Notes under the pieces: generated by a model
Databases searched by the model: none
The model's input: only the letters and a program-made list of their open reading frames with translations
Told to the model about the DNA's origin: nothing
Made by a program: the position numbers and the translations under genes
Shown: positions 14,648 to 20,826 of the stretch, one piece after another
How positions within the stretch are numbered: the first letter of the stretch is position 1
Layout of the letters: every line of letters begins with the position of its first letter
Origin: a virus
Length of the DNA: 25,593 nucleotides
Strand: one strand, 5' to 3'
IMG/VR virus record: IMGVR_UViG_3300021959_004739
Span: 1-25,593 of that record

Positions 14648-15025
14648 TTAATCGGCTGTGTTAAGCCAAATGTTACAATCAGTTCCACTTGTTACAAAGC
14701 AGTTTTGTCTAAATTTAACATTATTATTTAGGTTACCGATAATTGGAATGCTTTGCAAATCATCTTTAAGCAATCCAACTTGATCATCACCTTTTAAAAA
14801 TACGTCTTGCCTTTCTACATAAAATGACCAGTACCATTTAGTATCAACATCTTTGTACTCTATCATAATAGGATCTTCTTCCCAAGTACATAAAGCTCTT
14901 AGTTCTATTCCTTGCACCAGTGCGTTGAAGTTTGATTGCTGGGCGTGTCGCAGAGAGCTCATGTCATCTCTATCTGGATTTGACCGAGTAATGTCTACAG
15001 TTGTTTCTACTTTATATCTGATCAT
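14648..15025 (-). CDS. Hypothetical phage protein, 125 aa
   Basis: Family not recognised. The sequence alternates short strands (IRYKVETTVDI, WYWSFYVERQDVFL, KFRQNCFVTSG) with polar segments, suggesting a beta-rich soluble protein, possibly a virion component. It follows the strongly terminated 124-residue gene. ACTAAATA ends six bases before the ATG and there is no Shine-Dalgarno sequence. Confidence 0.7.
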   Translation of the reverse strand: MIRYKVETTVDITRSNPDRDDMSSLRHAQQSNFNALVQGIELRALCTWEEDPIMIEYKDVDTKWYWSFYVERQDVFLKGDDQVGLLKDDLQSIPIIGNLNNNVKFRQNCFVTSGTDCNIWLNTAD

Positions 15026-15044
15026 TACTCATATTTAGTAGCCA

Positions 15045-15078
15045 TAAAAAAAGGGTGCCAGCGAACTGACACCCTTTT
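15045..15078 (-). terminator. UUCG-loop terminator after the 124-residue gene
   Basis: On the minus strand AAAAGGGTGTCAG pairs with CTGGCACCCTTTT (one G-U) around TTCG and runs into T's. It is the longest terminator stem in the window and ends a single-gene unit. Confidence 0.93.
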
Positions 15079-15095
15079 AAATAGTTTAAAAACTA

Positions 15096-15470
15096 TTAGC
15101 CAGAAATGCCTGGGATTGTAGCTTCAATTGACATAGTAACACCAGTTGAACCAATACCGTAGTCAGCACCTGCTGTCATTACGCCTGTACCTTGTACAAC
15201 TACGAATGCATCGTTAGTGTTTTTGTCAAGACCAACAACTGTGTTTGCGTCGTTAGTTCCTTTAACATCACCAGCTTGGATGTAGTCTAAAGCTGTTTGG
15301 ATTTCTGCATCTGAAATAGATGTTTTAGCTAATTTGATAACTCTAGTTAAACCTGCAATACCGTTAGTATCACCGTTTGCTGGTAATTTGTTATCACCTA
15401 GTTCTGCAACACCTGTTCCGGCGTTGTTATAAGTTTGGAAGACTCCGCTTCCGTTTGATAGATCTGCCAT
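15096..15470 (-). CDS. Probable abundant virion protein, 124 aa
   Basis: Soluble, acidic, glycine- and threonine-rich protein starting MADLSNGSGVFQTYNNAG and ending ATIPGISG. It has almost no lysine/arginine clusters, and its strand-rich, low-charge composition resembles decoration or tail proteins made in many copies. Family not recognised. The transcript design supports high expression: its own late octamer GATAAATA (15539-15532), a leader with a 6-bp GC-rich hairpin, a strong GAGGAG ribosome site, and a long terminator directly after the gene. Function as a major structural or decoration protein is inferred from this punctuation. Confidence 0.75.
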   Translation of the reverse strand: MADLSNGSGVFQTYNNAGTGVAELGDNKLPANGDTNGIAGLTRVIKLAKTSISDAEIQTALDYIQAGDVKGTNDANTVVGLDKNTNDAFVVVQGTGVMTAGADYGIGSTGVTMSIEATIPGISG

Positions 15471-15531
15471 AATATTATCTCCTCGATTATTAAATGATCC
15501 CGCTCAGGGACCGGCTTTTTTCTTACACTCT

Positions 15532-15539
15532 TATTTATC
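15532..15539 (-). promoter_or_regulatory. Late promoter octamer GATAAATA for the 124-residue gene
   Basis: NATAAATA match on the minus strand, 61 bases before the ATG. Downstream, GGTCCC/GGGATC forms a leader hairpin that could stabilise the mRNA, followed by GAGGAG. Confidence 0.7.
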
Positions 15540-15588
15540 TTTTGGGTAAAAACTTATGGGTTTTGGGGGGATTTTTGACTAAAAACGC

Positions 15589-16701
15589 TTAATCTGCTCT
15601 AAAAGGCGTCCATCTATCACGTGGAACTAACTTAACTTTGTCTCTAGTCTTAACAAAGCCTTCGCCTCCTGGCTTGCCACCTGTTGTAGCAACTACATCA
15701 CCTTCTGCTTTATCAAGCTCTGCAATTACTTCATTCTTGGCTTTCATAAGCTCTGTAACAAGGAAAAATATGTTTGTTGCAGTTTGCTTACTACTGTCTA
15801 TAATACTTATAATCTTTGCCTGTTTATTGGCGGAAACCTTTGAATTTTGAAGCCAATTGAGGAAACTGTCTACTCTTAGGTCGTCTAGCTTTTTAGCTCT
15901 GCTCATTTGATTTACAAATGTGTACATGATGTCACTGATATCACCTAGCCCAGGACGCTTCTCAAAAAACTTAGCAATGTTTGCTTGTTCTTTATTTGCT
16001 ACCTTTTCTATGTTACCTAAGTTGTCTGCATTTACTGGCGGCGCTTTGCTTACATACTGTTGTCCTAATACTAAAAGATCTGCTGTGCCATTAAATTGTT
16101 TTACATCTTCGATAGGTGTGCCTGACTTATCGCCAAAATATTCATATGCTGAATGGGCTGCAACACCAACTTTACTTTTGCCCACTTTGCGTCCAATGTC
16201 ACTTTGTGCTTTAACATTGTATGTAGTTTGATTAGGAGTAAAACTTATTGCTCCGTCACTGCCTTGATATGGTTTACCTGGATGGTATAGCAAGTCGCCA
16301 TACATGTAACCTCTGAAGTCCGGTGGAGTCGCTGCTTCAAATATTGGCCATAGGCTTGCCATATCTTTTGCAAACTTAGGTCTCCATTCTTCGCCCTTAC
16401 CTCTACTATTGATAAACTTTTCTAAGTCATCAGCTGAGTTAGACTTACCTTCTTCCTTACCCCAATTATTTTTTCCAACTAATCTAAACTGGCCGTCATC
16501 TTCACGTCCCCAATACACTGTTGGATTACCGTCCCATTTAACTGCAACATCACTAGCATCTTGCTCCATGCTCTTTAAGATATCAACTGCACGTTTAGCA
16601 CCATCAGATGGATTAGTAAACACTAGGTCTTCTAAGTGATTAAACTCTCTACCTACGGCTTCTACTAATACAGCTTCTGTTAAAAATTCAAATGCTCTCA
16701 T
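15589..16701 (-). CDS. Capsid-targeted protein with ligase/capping-like KxDG nucleotidyltransferase motifs
   Basis: The 370-residue protein starts MRAFEFLTEAVLVEA, which matches the capsid-targeting start of T4 internal proteins; FLTE followed by A fits the (L/I)xE cleavage rule of the T4 prohead protease gp21. The body carries a set resembling covalent nucleotidyltransferases (DNA/RNA ligases and capping enzymes): KWDG at residues 55-58 (motif I, nucleophile Lys55), GYMYGDLLY at 131-139 (motif III style), GAISFTPN at 150-157 (motif IV style) and NVKA with Lys164 (motif V style). No C-terminal OB fold is obvious. It belongs to a conserved but uncharacterised marine phage protein type, as far as I can tell. 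Its start overlaps the upstream 48-residue gene by ATGA, tying it to a Pol-beta-like nucleotidyltransferase. Activity and packaging are inference. Confidence 0.75.
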   Translation of the reverse strand: MRAFEFLTEAVLVEAVGREFNHLEDLVFTNPSDGAKRAVDILKSMEQDASDVAVKWDGNPTVYWGREDDGQFRLVGKNNWGKEEGKSNSADDLEKFINSRGKGEEWRPKFAKDMASLWPIFEAATPPDFRGYMYGDLLYHPGKPYQGSDGAISFTPNQTTYNVKAQSDIGRKVGKSKVGVAAHSAYEYFGDKSGTPIEDVKQFNGTADLLVLGQQYVSKAPPVNADNLGNIEKVANKEQANIAKFFEKRPGLGDISDIMYTFVNQMSRAKKLDDLRVDSFLNWLQNSKVSANKQAKIISIIDSSKQTATNIFFLVTELMKAKNEVIAELDKAEGDVVATTGGKPGGEGFVKTRDKVKLVPRDRWTPFRAD

Positions 16702-16844
16702 GCTTTTTTCTTCTTAGTTTTATCTACGTATGTTGCGTGTGGCACATTCAAGTTCTTTTTGCCATACACAGGACCTACTTTATGCATCTTAGAAAGTTTG
16801 TCAGCTATCGAATAGCGTATGTCTACAACCTCGCTTATTTTCAT
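16698..16844 (-). CDS. Small basic protein, 48 aa, between two nucleotidyltransferase-like genes
   Basis: The product begins MKISEVVDIRYSIADKLSKMHKVG and ends YVDKTKKKKA. It is very basic with a predicted N-terminal helix. Family not recognised. It overlaps both neighbours by ATGA: its ATG overlaps the stop of the Pol-beta-like gene and its stop overlaps the start of the ligase-like gene. This perfect coupling is good evidence that it is translated. A role as an adaptor for the two enzymes or for nucleic acid is a guess. Confidence 0.8.
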   Translation of the reverse strand: MKISEVVDIRYSIADKLSKMHKVGPVYGKKNLNVPHATYVDKTKKKKA

Positions 16845-17617
16845 TTTACGATGTCTATCATTTTACGCATCCAAGCATTGTGATCTGCTTGGTAAGTTTC
16901 GACTTGCTTGTTGTCCGGTAGTTCTAAACCGTCTCTTGCAAAGGCTTCAACAGCGTCAGCAACAAGTTCATCGTAGTTTGGTAACTTTTTAATAAAGTTA
17001 ACAATTGACTCTACTGATTCAAGTGTTGATGGTGTTGCCGTTTGACCTAATAGGACTTTAGCGATTTGGTTGGGGTCTTGTGATACCAATTCGTTAGTTT
17101 CTCTATCTTTTAGCCCTTCATTTGCTGACCATTTCATACCCTTGGTTTTTGCTATGCTGGAAAGGAGGATGTGTCGATGCATACCTTTATAAGGTGAGTT
17201 TGGTCCACTTCCCTGCAGGCTGAACTTCATCCAATCTGGATCACCAAACATAAAGTCTGTTTGCACAAAGCCGTTTGAATCATCCCCTTTGATTGGAGTT
17301 TTAAAGTGTACGTTAATGCCTGACTTACGTATCCACTCTTTAGCGTTTACCTCGCCGCCGATGTTATCTTGTACCCAAGCAAGAAGCGTAGCCTCTAAGT
17401 CTGCTTTTGTTGTACTTGAAACATCTACTGCAAGATCTAAATCGCCACTGGTATCTTTCTTACCAGTTGTACCTAACATATTGTCTGTGAGTTCTAAGTT
17501 TGTTATTCCTTCTAACCATTGTACAGTAGGTAGTACATCGCTCTTTGCAACCCTTACGGTTACTGGCTTACCTTCTGCATCTTTAAATATGTTGCCACCT
17601 TCTAAAAGTAGTGTCAT
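16841..17617 (-). CDS. Pol-beta-type nucleotidyltransferase-like protein, 258 aa
   Basis: The start is set at the ATG at 17617, one base after the stop of the upstream gene; a TTG nine codons earlier is less plausible. Residues 49-65 (GTTGKKDTSGDLDLAVD) form the nucleotidyltransferase signature with catalytic Asp59 and Asp61, and QTDFMFGD supplies the third acidic residue, Asp121. This is the minimal Pol-beta fold that moves NMP groups to RNA, proteins or small molecules. The N-terminus MTLLLEGGN contains LLE followed by G, which also fits a gp21-type cleavage site. The gene is coupled by overlap to a 48-residue protein and through it to the ligase-like gene. Substrate unknown. Confidence 0.78.
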   Translation of the reverse strand: MTLLLEGGNIFKDAEGKPVTVRVAKSDVLPTVQWLEGITNLELTDNMLGTTGKKDTSGDLDLAVDVSSTTKADLEATLLAWVQDNIGGEVNAKEWIRKSGINVHFKTPIKGDDSNGFVQTDFMFGDPDWMKFSLQGSGPNSPYKGMHRHILLSSIAKTKGMKWSANEGLKDRETNELVSQDPNQIAKVLLGQTATPSTLESVESIVNFIKKLPNYDELVADAVEAFARDGLELPDNKQVETYQADHNAWMRKMIDIVK

Positions 17618-17618
17618 G

Positions 17619-17879
17619 TTAGCGTTCTCGTTTCTTTGATTCAACGACCCGTTTGATTCCTCTATCGAATTTAGAAGAATCCGCGCCTTTTATAGAATTG
17701 ATAAATCTACGCTCCAGCTCAATGGCTGTTGTTTGATCATAATGTTTATGCATAGATTCAATCAAATGAATTGCTGAGTTAATAATATTAGTTGCACGGC
17801 TTTGGATCAGAGATTCTGTGTCTCTGCGATCTGCAATTTCGTTTAGCTCTTGTAAAATCGACCTTGTTTTAATTTTCAT
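17619..17879 (-). CDS. Hypothetical phage protein, 86 aa
   Basis: Small, charged, wholly helical protein (MKIKTRSILQELNEIADRR, then SRATNIINSAIHLIESMHKHYD, then a basic tail ending KKRER). Family not recognised. It is the first gene of the nucleotidyltransferase-like unit. A consensus sigma70-type promoter lies 48 to 76 bases upstream, with GTAAATAC between them. The next start codon is one base beyond its stop, giving translational coupling. Confidence 0.72.
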   Translation of the reverse strand: MKIKTRSILQELNEIADRRDTESLIQSRATNIINSAIHLIESMHKHYDQTTAIELERRFINSIKGADSSKFDRGIKRVVESKKRER

Positions 17880-17926
17880 CGTGTTTTCCTAAAATTACTA
17901 ACTGTATTTACCCTTTTATGTAACAA

Positions 17927-17955
17927 ATTATACAACAATGATTTACGACTGTCAA
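17927..17955 (-). promoter_or_regulatory. Perfect sigma70-type promoter at the divergence point
   Basis: On the minus strand TTGACA (17955-17950), exactly 17 bases, then TATAAT (17932-17927), a full consensus match. It drives the 86-residue gene and the nucleotidyltransferase-like genes downstream. With 2957-2985 it is one of two perfect matches in the window. Confidence 0.88.
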
Positions 17956-18058
17956 GAACTTTAATCCGTCAATTTATTTGCGGCGGACTGTTGCAAAAAT
18001 AGCATGACAGCCTTGCGCAAAAAACCGCTCTATTTAGGGCAGTAATGCTGTACTATTA

Positions 18059-18066
18059 TATAAATA
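18059..18066 (+). promoter_or_regulatory. Plus-strand late promoter TATAAATA
   Basis: A perfect late octamer, the only exact plus-strand copy found by eye. It directs transcription through the hairpin-rich leader and the microprotein operon that starts at 18263. Confidence 0.75.
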
Positions 18067-18069
18067 CAG

Positions 18070-18248
18070 GTGACAAAAGCGCAGGGTGGCGATCGAAACC
18101 CTCAAAGTTGTCAAAATATACATACAGACACCAGGAAAGACTGGGGCATTGTCCATGCCTTAAAAGTGATTGACGGGGACCAAAGGTTCACGCACCGCCG
18201 GGGAAGTTCCGGGGTATTGCTTTCCTCAAGCATCATTGAAAACTTAAC
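18070..18248 (+). ncRNA. Candidate structured leader RNA of the microprotein operon
   Basis: About 180 bases between the late octamer and the first ribosome site are more GC-rich than their surroundings and fold locally into a row of hairpins: GACAA/TTGTC enclosing AGGGT/ACCCT; CCAG/CTGG; GGCAT/ATGCC; GGACC/GGTTC; CCGGGG/TTCCGG; and TGCTT/AAGCA. No known riboswitch or self-splicing intron class is recognised. An open frame starting GTG runs through it, but its product lacks protein-like character. It could be a regulatory leader or a free small RNA. Confidence is modest because it rests on hand folding. Confidence 0.4.
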
Positions 18249-18262
18249 CAAGGAGAAGTAAA

Positions 18263-18442
18263 ATGGCAACTATGCTATTCAACGGCCTTGTGAGTTTACT
18301 TGGACACCCAAGCCCAACTAGGGCTTTCGAAAAAGAGATGCTCACTTACGCCAAAACAGAGTACGGAAACGATTGGCAATATGCCTATCACTACATGATC
18401 ACCCACAACGGTCGAGGACCACGCATGGGAGTGAATGCCTAA
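18263..18442 (+). CDS. Microprotein, 59 aa, first gene of the DUF1127-type operon
   Basis: Starts at an ATG with AAGGAG seven bases upstream, the best ribosome site in this operon. The product reads MATMLFNGLVSLLGHPSP, then EKEMLTYAKTEYGNDWQYAYHYM, and ends GRGPRMGVNA. The aromatic-rich central helix suggests a small folded protein. Family not recognised. The stop codon overlaps the next start (TAATG), so translation is coupled. Confidence 0.78.
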   Translation: MATMLFNGLVSLLGHPSPTRAFEKEMLTYAKTEYGNDWQYAYHYMITHNGRGPRMGVNA

Positions 18443-18654
18443 TGACTGTAGCAACATTATCACACACAACATGGAACTACACATGTAAAATTTGTAGTAT
18501 ATTAAGAAAAGCATTCTACCTAGCATTCGTAGGATTAATTGCATTCGGCGAGAGTGCAGGAAGAGCAAGAGCCGCAAACGAACTTGCACGTCAAGGATAC
18601 TACAAAGAAGCGAAAGCATTAATGTTAGACCATCCATGGAGGGACGAAAAATGA
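18442..18654 (+). CDS. Microprotein, 70 aa, with hydrophobic helix and GYYKEA motif
   Basis: The start at 18442 is chosen because it overlaps the previous stop. The product has CxxC (CKIC) at residues 15-18, a hydrophobic stretch (AFYLAFVGLIAFG) and a tail RARAANELARQGYYKEAKALMLD. The last element closely parallels AIRELRAHGYYKKAAEI in the 44-residue protein two genes downstream, so the two tails are probably related. Similar tails occur in small alphaproteobacterial proteins near DUF1127 genes, which is my recollection rather than a search result. It overlaps the next gene by ATGA. Confidence 0.78.
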   Translation: MTVATLSHTTWNYTCKICSILRKAFYLAFVGLIAFGESAGRARAANELARQGYYKEAKALMLDHPWRDEK

Positions 18655-18893
18655 TCAGTTTTAAAAGATTATTTGGAATGACTCCAGAACAAAAACTTGC
18701 TAAACGTACTATGAAAGAACTTAGTGCGTTATCAGATTACGAACTAAATGACATTGGCGTAAGCCGTGGAGAAATCTATTGGATTGCAAGTGAACCTGTT
18801 CGTGAACTTGTTAAAAGAGAAAACTATGAAGCAGGCGATCATTACCTTAGAGGTAAGTCTCATGCTACATGGAAGGGCAAGGCACATGCTTAA
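18651..18893 (+). CDS. DUF1127 domain protein, 80 aa
   Basis: The start at 18651 overlaps the preceding stop (ATGA). The central segment KRTMKELSALSDYELNDIGVSRGEIYWIA matches the DUF1127 core, whose hallmark is LSDxELxDIGVSRxxI. Small alphaproteobacterial DUF1127 proteins, such as CcaF1 of Rhodobacter, bind RNA and affect RNA maturation and turnover; others affect phosphate and carbon metabolism. Here the core is followed by about 30 extra charged residues ending KGKAHA. A phage copy could bias RNA metabolism in the infected cell (inference). It overlaps the next gene by eight bases. Confidence 0.85.
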   Translation: MISFKRLFGMTPEQKLAKRTMKELSALSDYELNDIGVSRGEIYWIASEPVRELVKRENYEAGDHYLRGKSHATWKGKAHA

Positions 18894-19020
18894 AAGATTT
18901 ATTAAAGCAATGGAATACAGAAGTTACTGTATGGCAATTCGCGAACTAAGAGCTCATGGCTATTATAAAAAAGCCGCAGAGATTACTGAGTTCAAGAACA
19001 ACATGTATCCGAGTTACTGA
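18886..19020 (+). CDS. Microprotein, 44 aa, with GYYKKA motif
   Basis: MLKRFIKAMEYRSYCMAIRELRAHGYYKKAAEITEFKNNMYPSY. The frame opens inside the end of the DUF1127 gene and is basic and helical. The AxRELxxHGYYKKA element repeats that of the 70-residue protein upstream, suggesting duplication of a small RNA- or protein-binding helix pair. Coupling by overlap supports translation. Function unknown. Confidence 0.72.
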   Translation: MLKRFIKAMEYRSYCMAIRELRAHGYYKKAAEITEFKNNMYPSY

Positions 19021-19021
19021 T

Positions 19022-19069
19022 ATGTGGCCTTACACCGAAGACGAACAAGATTGGGTTTCAGGAAAGTAA
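19022..19069 (+). CDS. Possible 15-residue peptide
   Basis: An ATG one base after the preceding stop encodes MWPYTEDEQDWVSGK and then a stop, ahead of the operon terminator. The acidic, tryptophan-rich sequence looks selected rather than random, and the position continues the coupled series, but so short a frame cannot be proved from sequence. Confidence 0.45.
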   Translation: MWPYTEDEQDWVSGK

Positions 19070-19080
19070 ATTGAAAATGA

Positions 19081-19106
19081 CAGAGCTGTCCGCCAAGACG
19101 GCTCTG
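19081..19106 (+). terminator. Bidirectional hairpin between convergent genes
   Basis: CAGAGCTGTC pairs with GACGGCTCTG (one G-U) around CGCCAA. It lies between the ends of the microprotein operon (plus) and the membrane protein gene (minus). The plus side lacks a T run and the minus side has only a short one (ATTTTC), so it may serve both transcripts imperfectly. Confidence 0.6.
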
Positions 19107-19131
19107 CCATAACTTAATGTGTTATAATATT

Positions 19132-19365
19132 TTACTTGCGATTATAGATATGATATAACACCCAAACAGCAACTAGACCAACTAAGCCCTGTGCAGATAA
19201 CGCTGTTATCATTCCAGTGATGTTGTCTACTACGCTGATGTTTGGCCAGAACGGAATGTTCTGTCCATTGAATAAGACTTCAAGCACGATACCTAAAGCG
19301 ATGAATGATACACCCACTTCAGTAATTGCAGCGGCCCAGCCTTTTACTTTATTTAAGATTTCCAT
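19132..19365 (-). CDS. Small membrane protein, 77 aa
   Basis: The start at 19365 is preceded by AAAGGAG nine bases away; a start twelve codons earlier lacks such support. The product has two membrane helices (about residues 10-31, around EVGVSFIALGIVLEVLF, and about 50-72, around SAQGLVGLVAVWVLYHIY) joined by the loop PFWPNISVVDNITG. I recall similar proteins in T4-like marine phages but cannot name a function. It is transcribed away from the 89-residue gene at 19584. Confidence 0.78.
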   Translation of the reverse strand: MEILNKVKGWAAAITEVGVSFIALGIVLEVLFNGQNIPFWPNISVVDNITGMITALSAQGLVGLVAVWVLYHIYNRK

Positions 19366-19512
19366 GTTGGTTATCTCCTTTTGTTTACTCACTCCACTCA
19401 AGCGTTGAAGTCAGTGTAATATTTAGGTGCATGGAGATAAGAGTAAAAACACCATAAATGGTTTGCGGCGCCTGTAACGCTGATCTTTGGCAAAGAAAAA
19501 TTATTAAATGCG

Positions 19513-19541
19513 TTGACAGAGATAAATAATAGTGTTACATT
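19513..19541 (+). promoter_or_regulatory. Promoter region of the 89-residue gene, with overlapping late octamer
   Basis: TTGACA (19513-19518), a 17-base spacer and TACATT (19536-19541) form a sigma70-type promoter, while GATAAATA (19521-19528) lies inside the spacer. A TCTTTG/CAAAGA inverted repeat about 20 bases upstream could be an operator. Confidence 0.65.
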
Positions 19542-19583
19542 ACTAATGTAGCATAACACACAAACACACAAGGAGAAAGACAA

Positions 19584-19853
19584 ATGTCATTAGACAAAAT
19601 CAAAGATGCACTACCTAAAGTGCAATTCAATAAAAACGGTTACGAAATTCGCACAGAAGTGTTAGATATGGCCAAACAATTTACAGAGTTTGAATACTCA
19701 CAGAAGTTTGTTGGTTGGGAAATCAGCGCAAAGCGAGACAAGGAAACTGGCCAAGTTGTTACCAAAGTTGATATGCCAGAAATCCCAGGTGCTAAAGAAG
19801 TCTTAGACACAGCCGAAGAGTTCTACAAGTTCGTAACAGGGACTTCAAAATAG
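19584..19853 (+). CDS. Hypothetical phage protein, 89 aa
   Basis: Starts MSLDKIKDALPKVQFNKNGYEIRTEVL with AAGGAG upstream. The protein is soluble, charged and helical with a central aromatic segment (FTEFEYSQKFVGWEISAKRD) and an acidic tail (AKEVLDTAEEFYKFVTG). I recall similar small proteins in marine T4-like phages without assigned function. It is followed by a terminator that lies just before hemF. Confidence 0.75.
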   Translation: MSLDKIKDALPKVQFNKNGYEIRTEVLDMAKQFTEFEYSQKFVGWEISAKRDKETGQVVTKVDMPEIPGAKEVLDTAEEFYKFVTGTSK

Positions 19854-19955
19854 AAAATTAATACACACAACAGAATAATTTCCTAATTACGGGATGAAGA
19901 TTATATAGAGAACGGCATAGCCTCAGATAATAGGAACATTACATTTGAAGTGGAG

Positions 19956-19986
19956 AAAGGGTAGCCAGGTTGCTACCTTTTCTTTT
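19956..19986 (+). terminator. Terminator or attenuator just upstream of hemF
   Basis: A 10-bp stem (GGTAGC/GCTACC flanked by A/T and G-T pairs) closes a six-base loop and is followed by TTTTCTTTT. It lies 21 bases before the hemF start codon, so it either ends the 89-residue gene or gates transcription into the hem operon. Confidence 0.85.
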
Positions 19987-20007
19987 GAGTACAACTTAAA
20001 TACTTCC

Positions 20008-20826
20008 ATGAACACAATGTATACTGAATGGTTTGCACAACTAGCACAGATCATAGAAGATAACATAAATGAAGTAGAAGCAAGATTCGCACCTAAGGAT
20101 CCTATTAAAATGGATGAAGGTGGACATTCTAGCAGAGAAGGCTGGATACAAACACACAAAGTTATACGTGGAAATGTATTCGAAAAAGGTACAGTAAATT
20201 ACTCTTGTGTAACAGGAGAGTTTGATCCTAGATTTGCAAAAGAGATTCCAGGTACAACTGATAACAATAGACAGTATTATGCCACAGGTATAAGTGTAGT
20301 ATTACACCCTACTAATCCTTGGGTGCCTGCAATGCATTTTAACACACGATATCTTAAAACACATGAGAAAGAATGGTTCGGCGGTGGTATGGATTTAACA
20401 CCTTGCTTGGATAATGAAACATTCAAGATTGGATATCATAGAGAGCTTAAAAAGGTCTGTGATTTGTATGATGCAACTTGGTACGACAAGTTTAGTAAAG
20501 CCTGTGATGAATATTTTTATTTGCCTCATAGAAAAGAAACAAGAGGCATAGGAGGATTGTTCTTTGAGTATTACGATCCTAAAGACATGGACTTTAAATT
20601 TGTAGAATGCCTGGGTATAAAATTTGCAGATGTAATGAGAACAACTGCAATCAATTATATGAACAACAACTACACAGATGAACATAAAGATATACAAAAG
20701 ATCAAACGTGGACGATATGTAGAGTTCAACTTATTATATGACCGTGGAACTAAGTTTGGTTTTAAAACAGGCGGCAACATGGAAGCAATATTAATGAGTT
20801 TACCGCCAGATGTGAGGTGGCCATGA
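20008..20826 (+). CDS. hemF: Coproporphyrinogen III oxidase, oxygen-dependent
   Basis: HemF converts coproporphyrinogen III to protoporphyrinogen IX using oxygen. From the ATG at 20008 the protein is 272 residues. This start puts the GNVFEKGTVNYS block at the usual distance from the N-terminus, whereas a TTG at 19945 would place the terminator hairpin inside the gene. Family motifs are intact: HPTNPWVPAMHFNTRY (His100, His110), WFGGGMDLTP (Asp129), HRKETRGIGGLFFEYYD and GRYVEFNLLYDRGTKFGFKTGG. It stops right after SLPPDVRWP, so it lacks about 25 C-terminal residues found in E. coli HemF, and that part is not encoded elsewhere nearby. There is no Shine-Dalgarno; CTTAAATA ends five bases before the ATG. 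It overlaps the next gene by ATGA. Confidence 0.95.
   Translation: MNTMYTEWFAQLAQIIEDNINEVEARFAPKDPIKMDEGGHSSREGWIQTHKVIRGNVFEKGTVNYSCVTGEFDPRFAKEIPGTTDNNRQYYATGISVVLHPTNPWVPAMHFNTRYLKTHEKEWFGGGMDLTPCLDNETFKIGYHRELKKVCDLYDATWYDKFSKACDEYFYLPHRKETRGIGGLFFEYYDPKDMDFKFVECLGIKFADVMRTTAINYMNNNYTDEHKDIQKIKRGRYVEFNLLYDRGTKFGFKTGGNMEAILMSLPPDVRWP

Noticed and set aside
17618-17644. TTG start for the Pol-beta-like gene inside the upstream gene.
   Set aside because: The ATG at 17617 follows the upstream stop by one base and gives the conserved LLEGGN start.
18165-18225. Resemblance to the glutamine riboswitch (glnA/Downstream-peptide) because of GGTTCACGC and GGGAAGT near a short gene.
   Set aside because: The closing helix and core order of that riboswitch could not be drawn.
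18070-18261. A 63-codon open frame starting with GTG in the leader region.
   Set aside because: No ribosome site, no protein-like pattern, and the stretch is better explained by RNA hairpins.
19945-20007. Upstream in-frame TTG start for hemF, with AGGAA before it.
   Set aside because: The added residues would be encoded by a strong terminator hairpin, and the family N-terminus fits the ATG at 20008.
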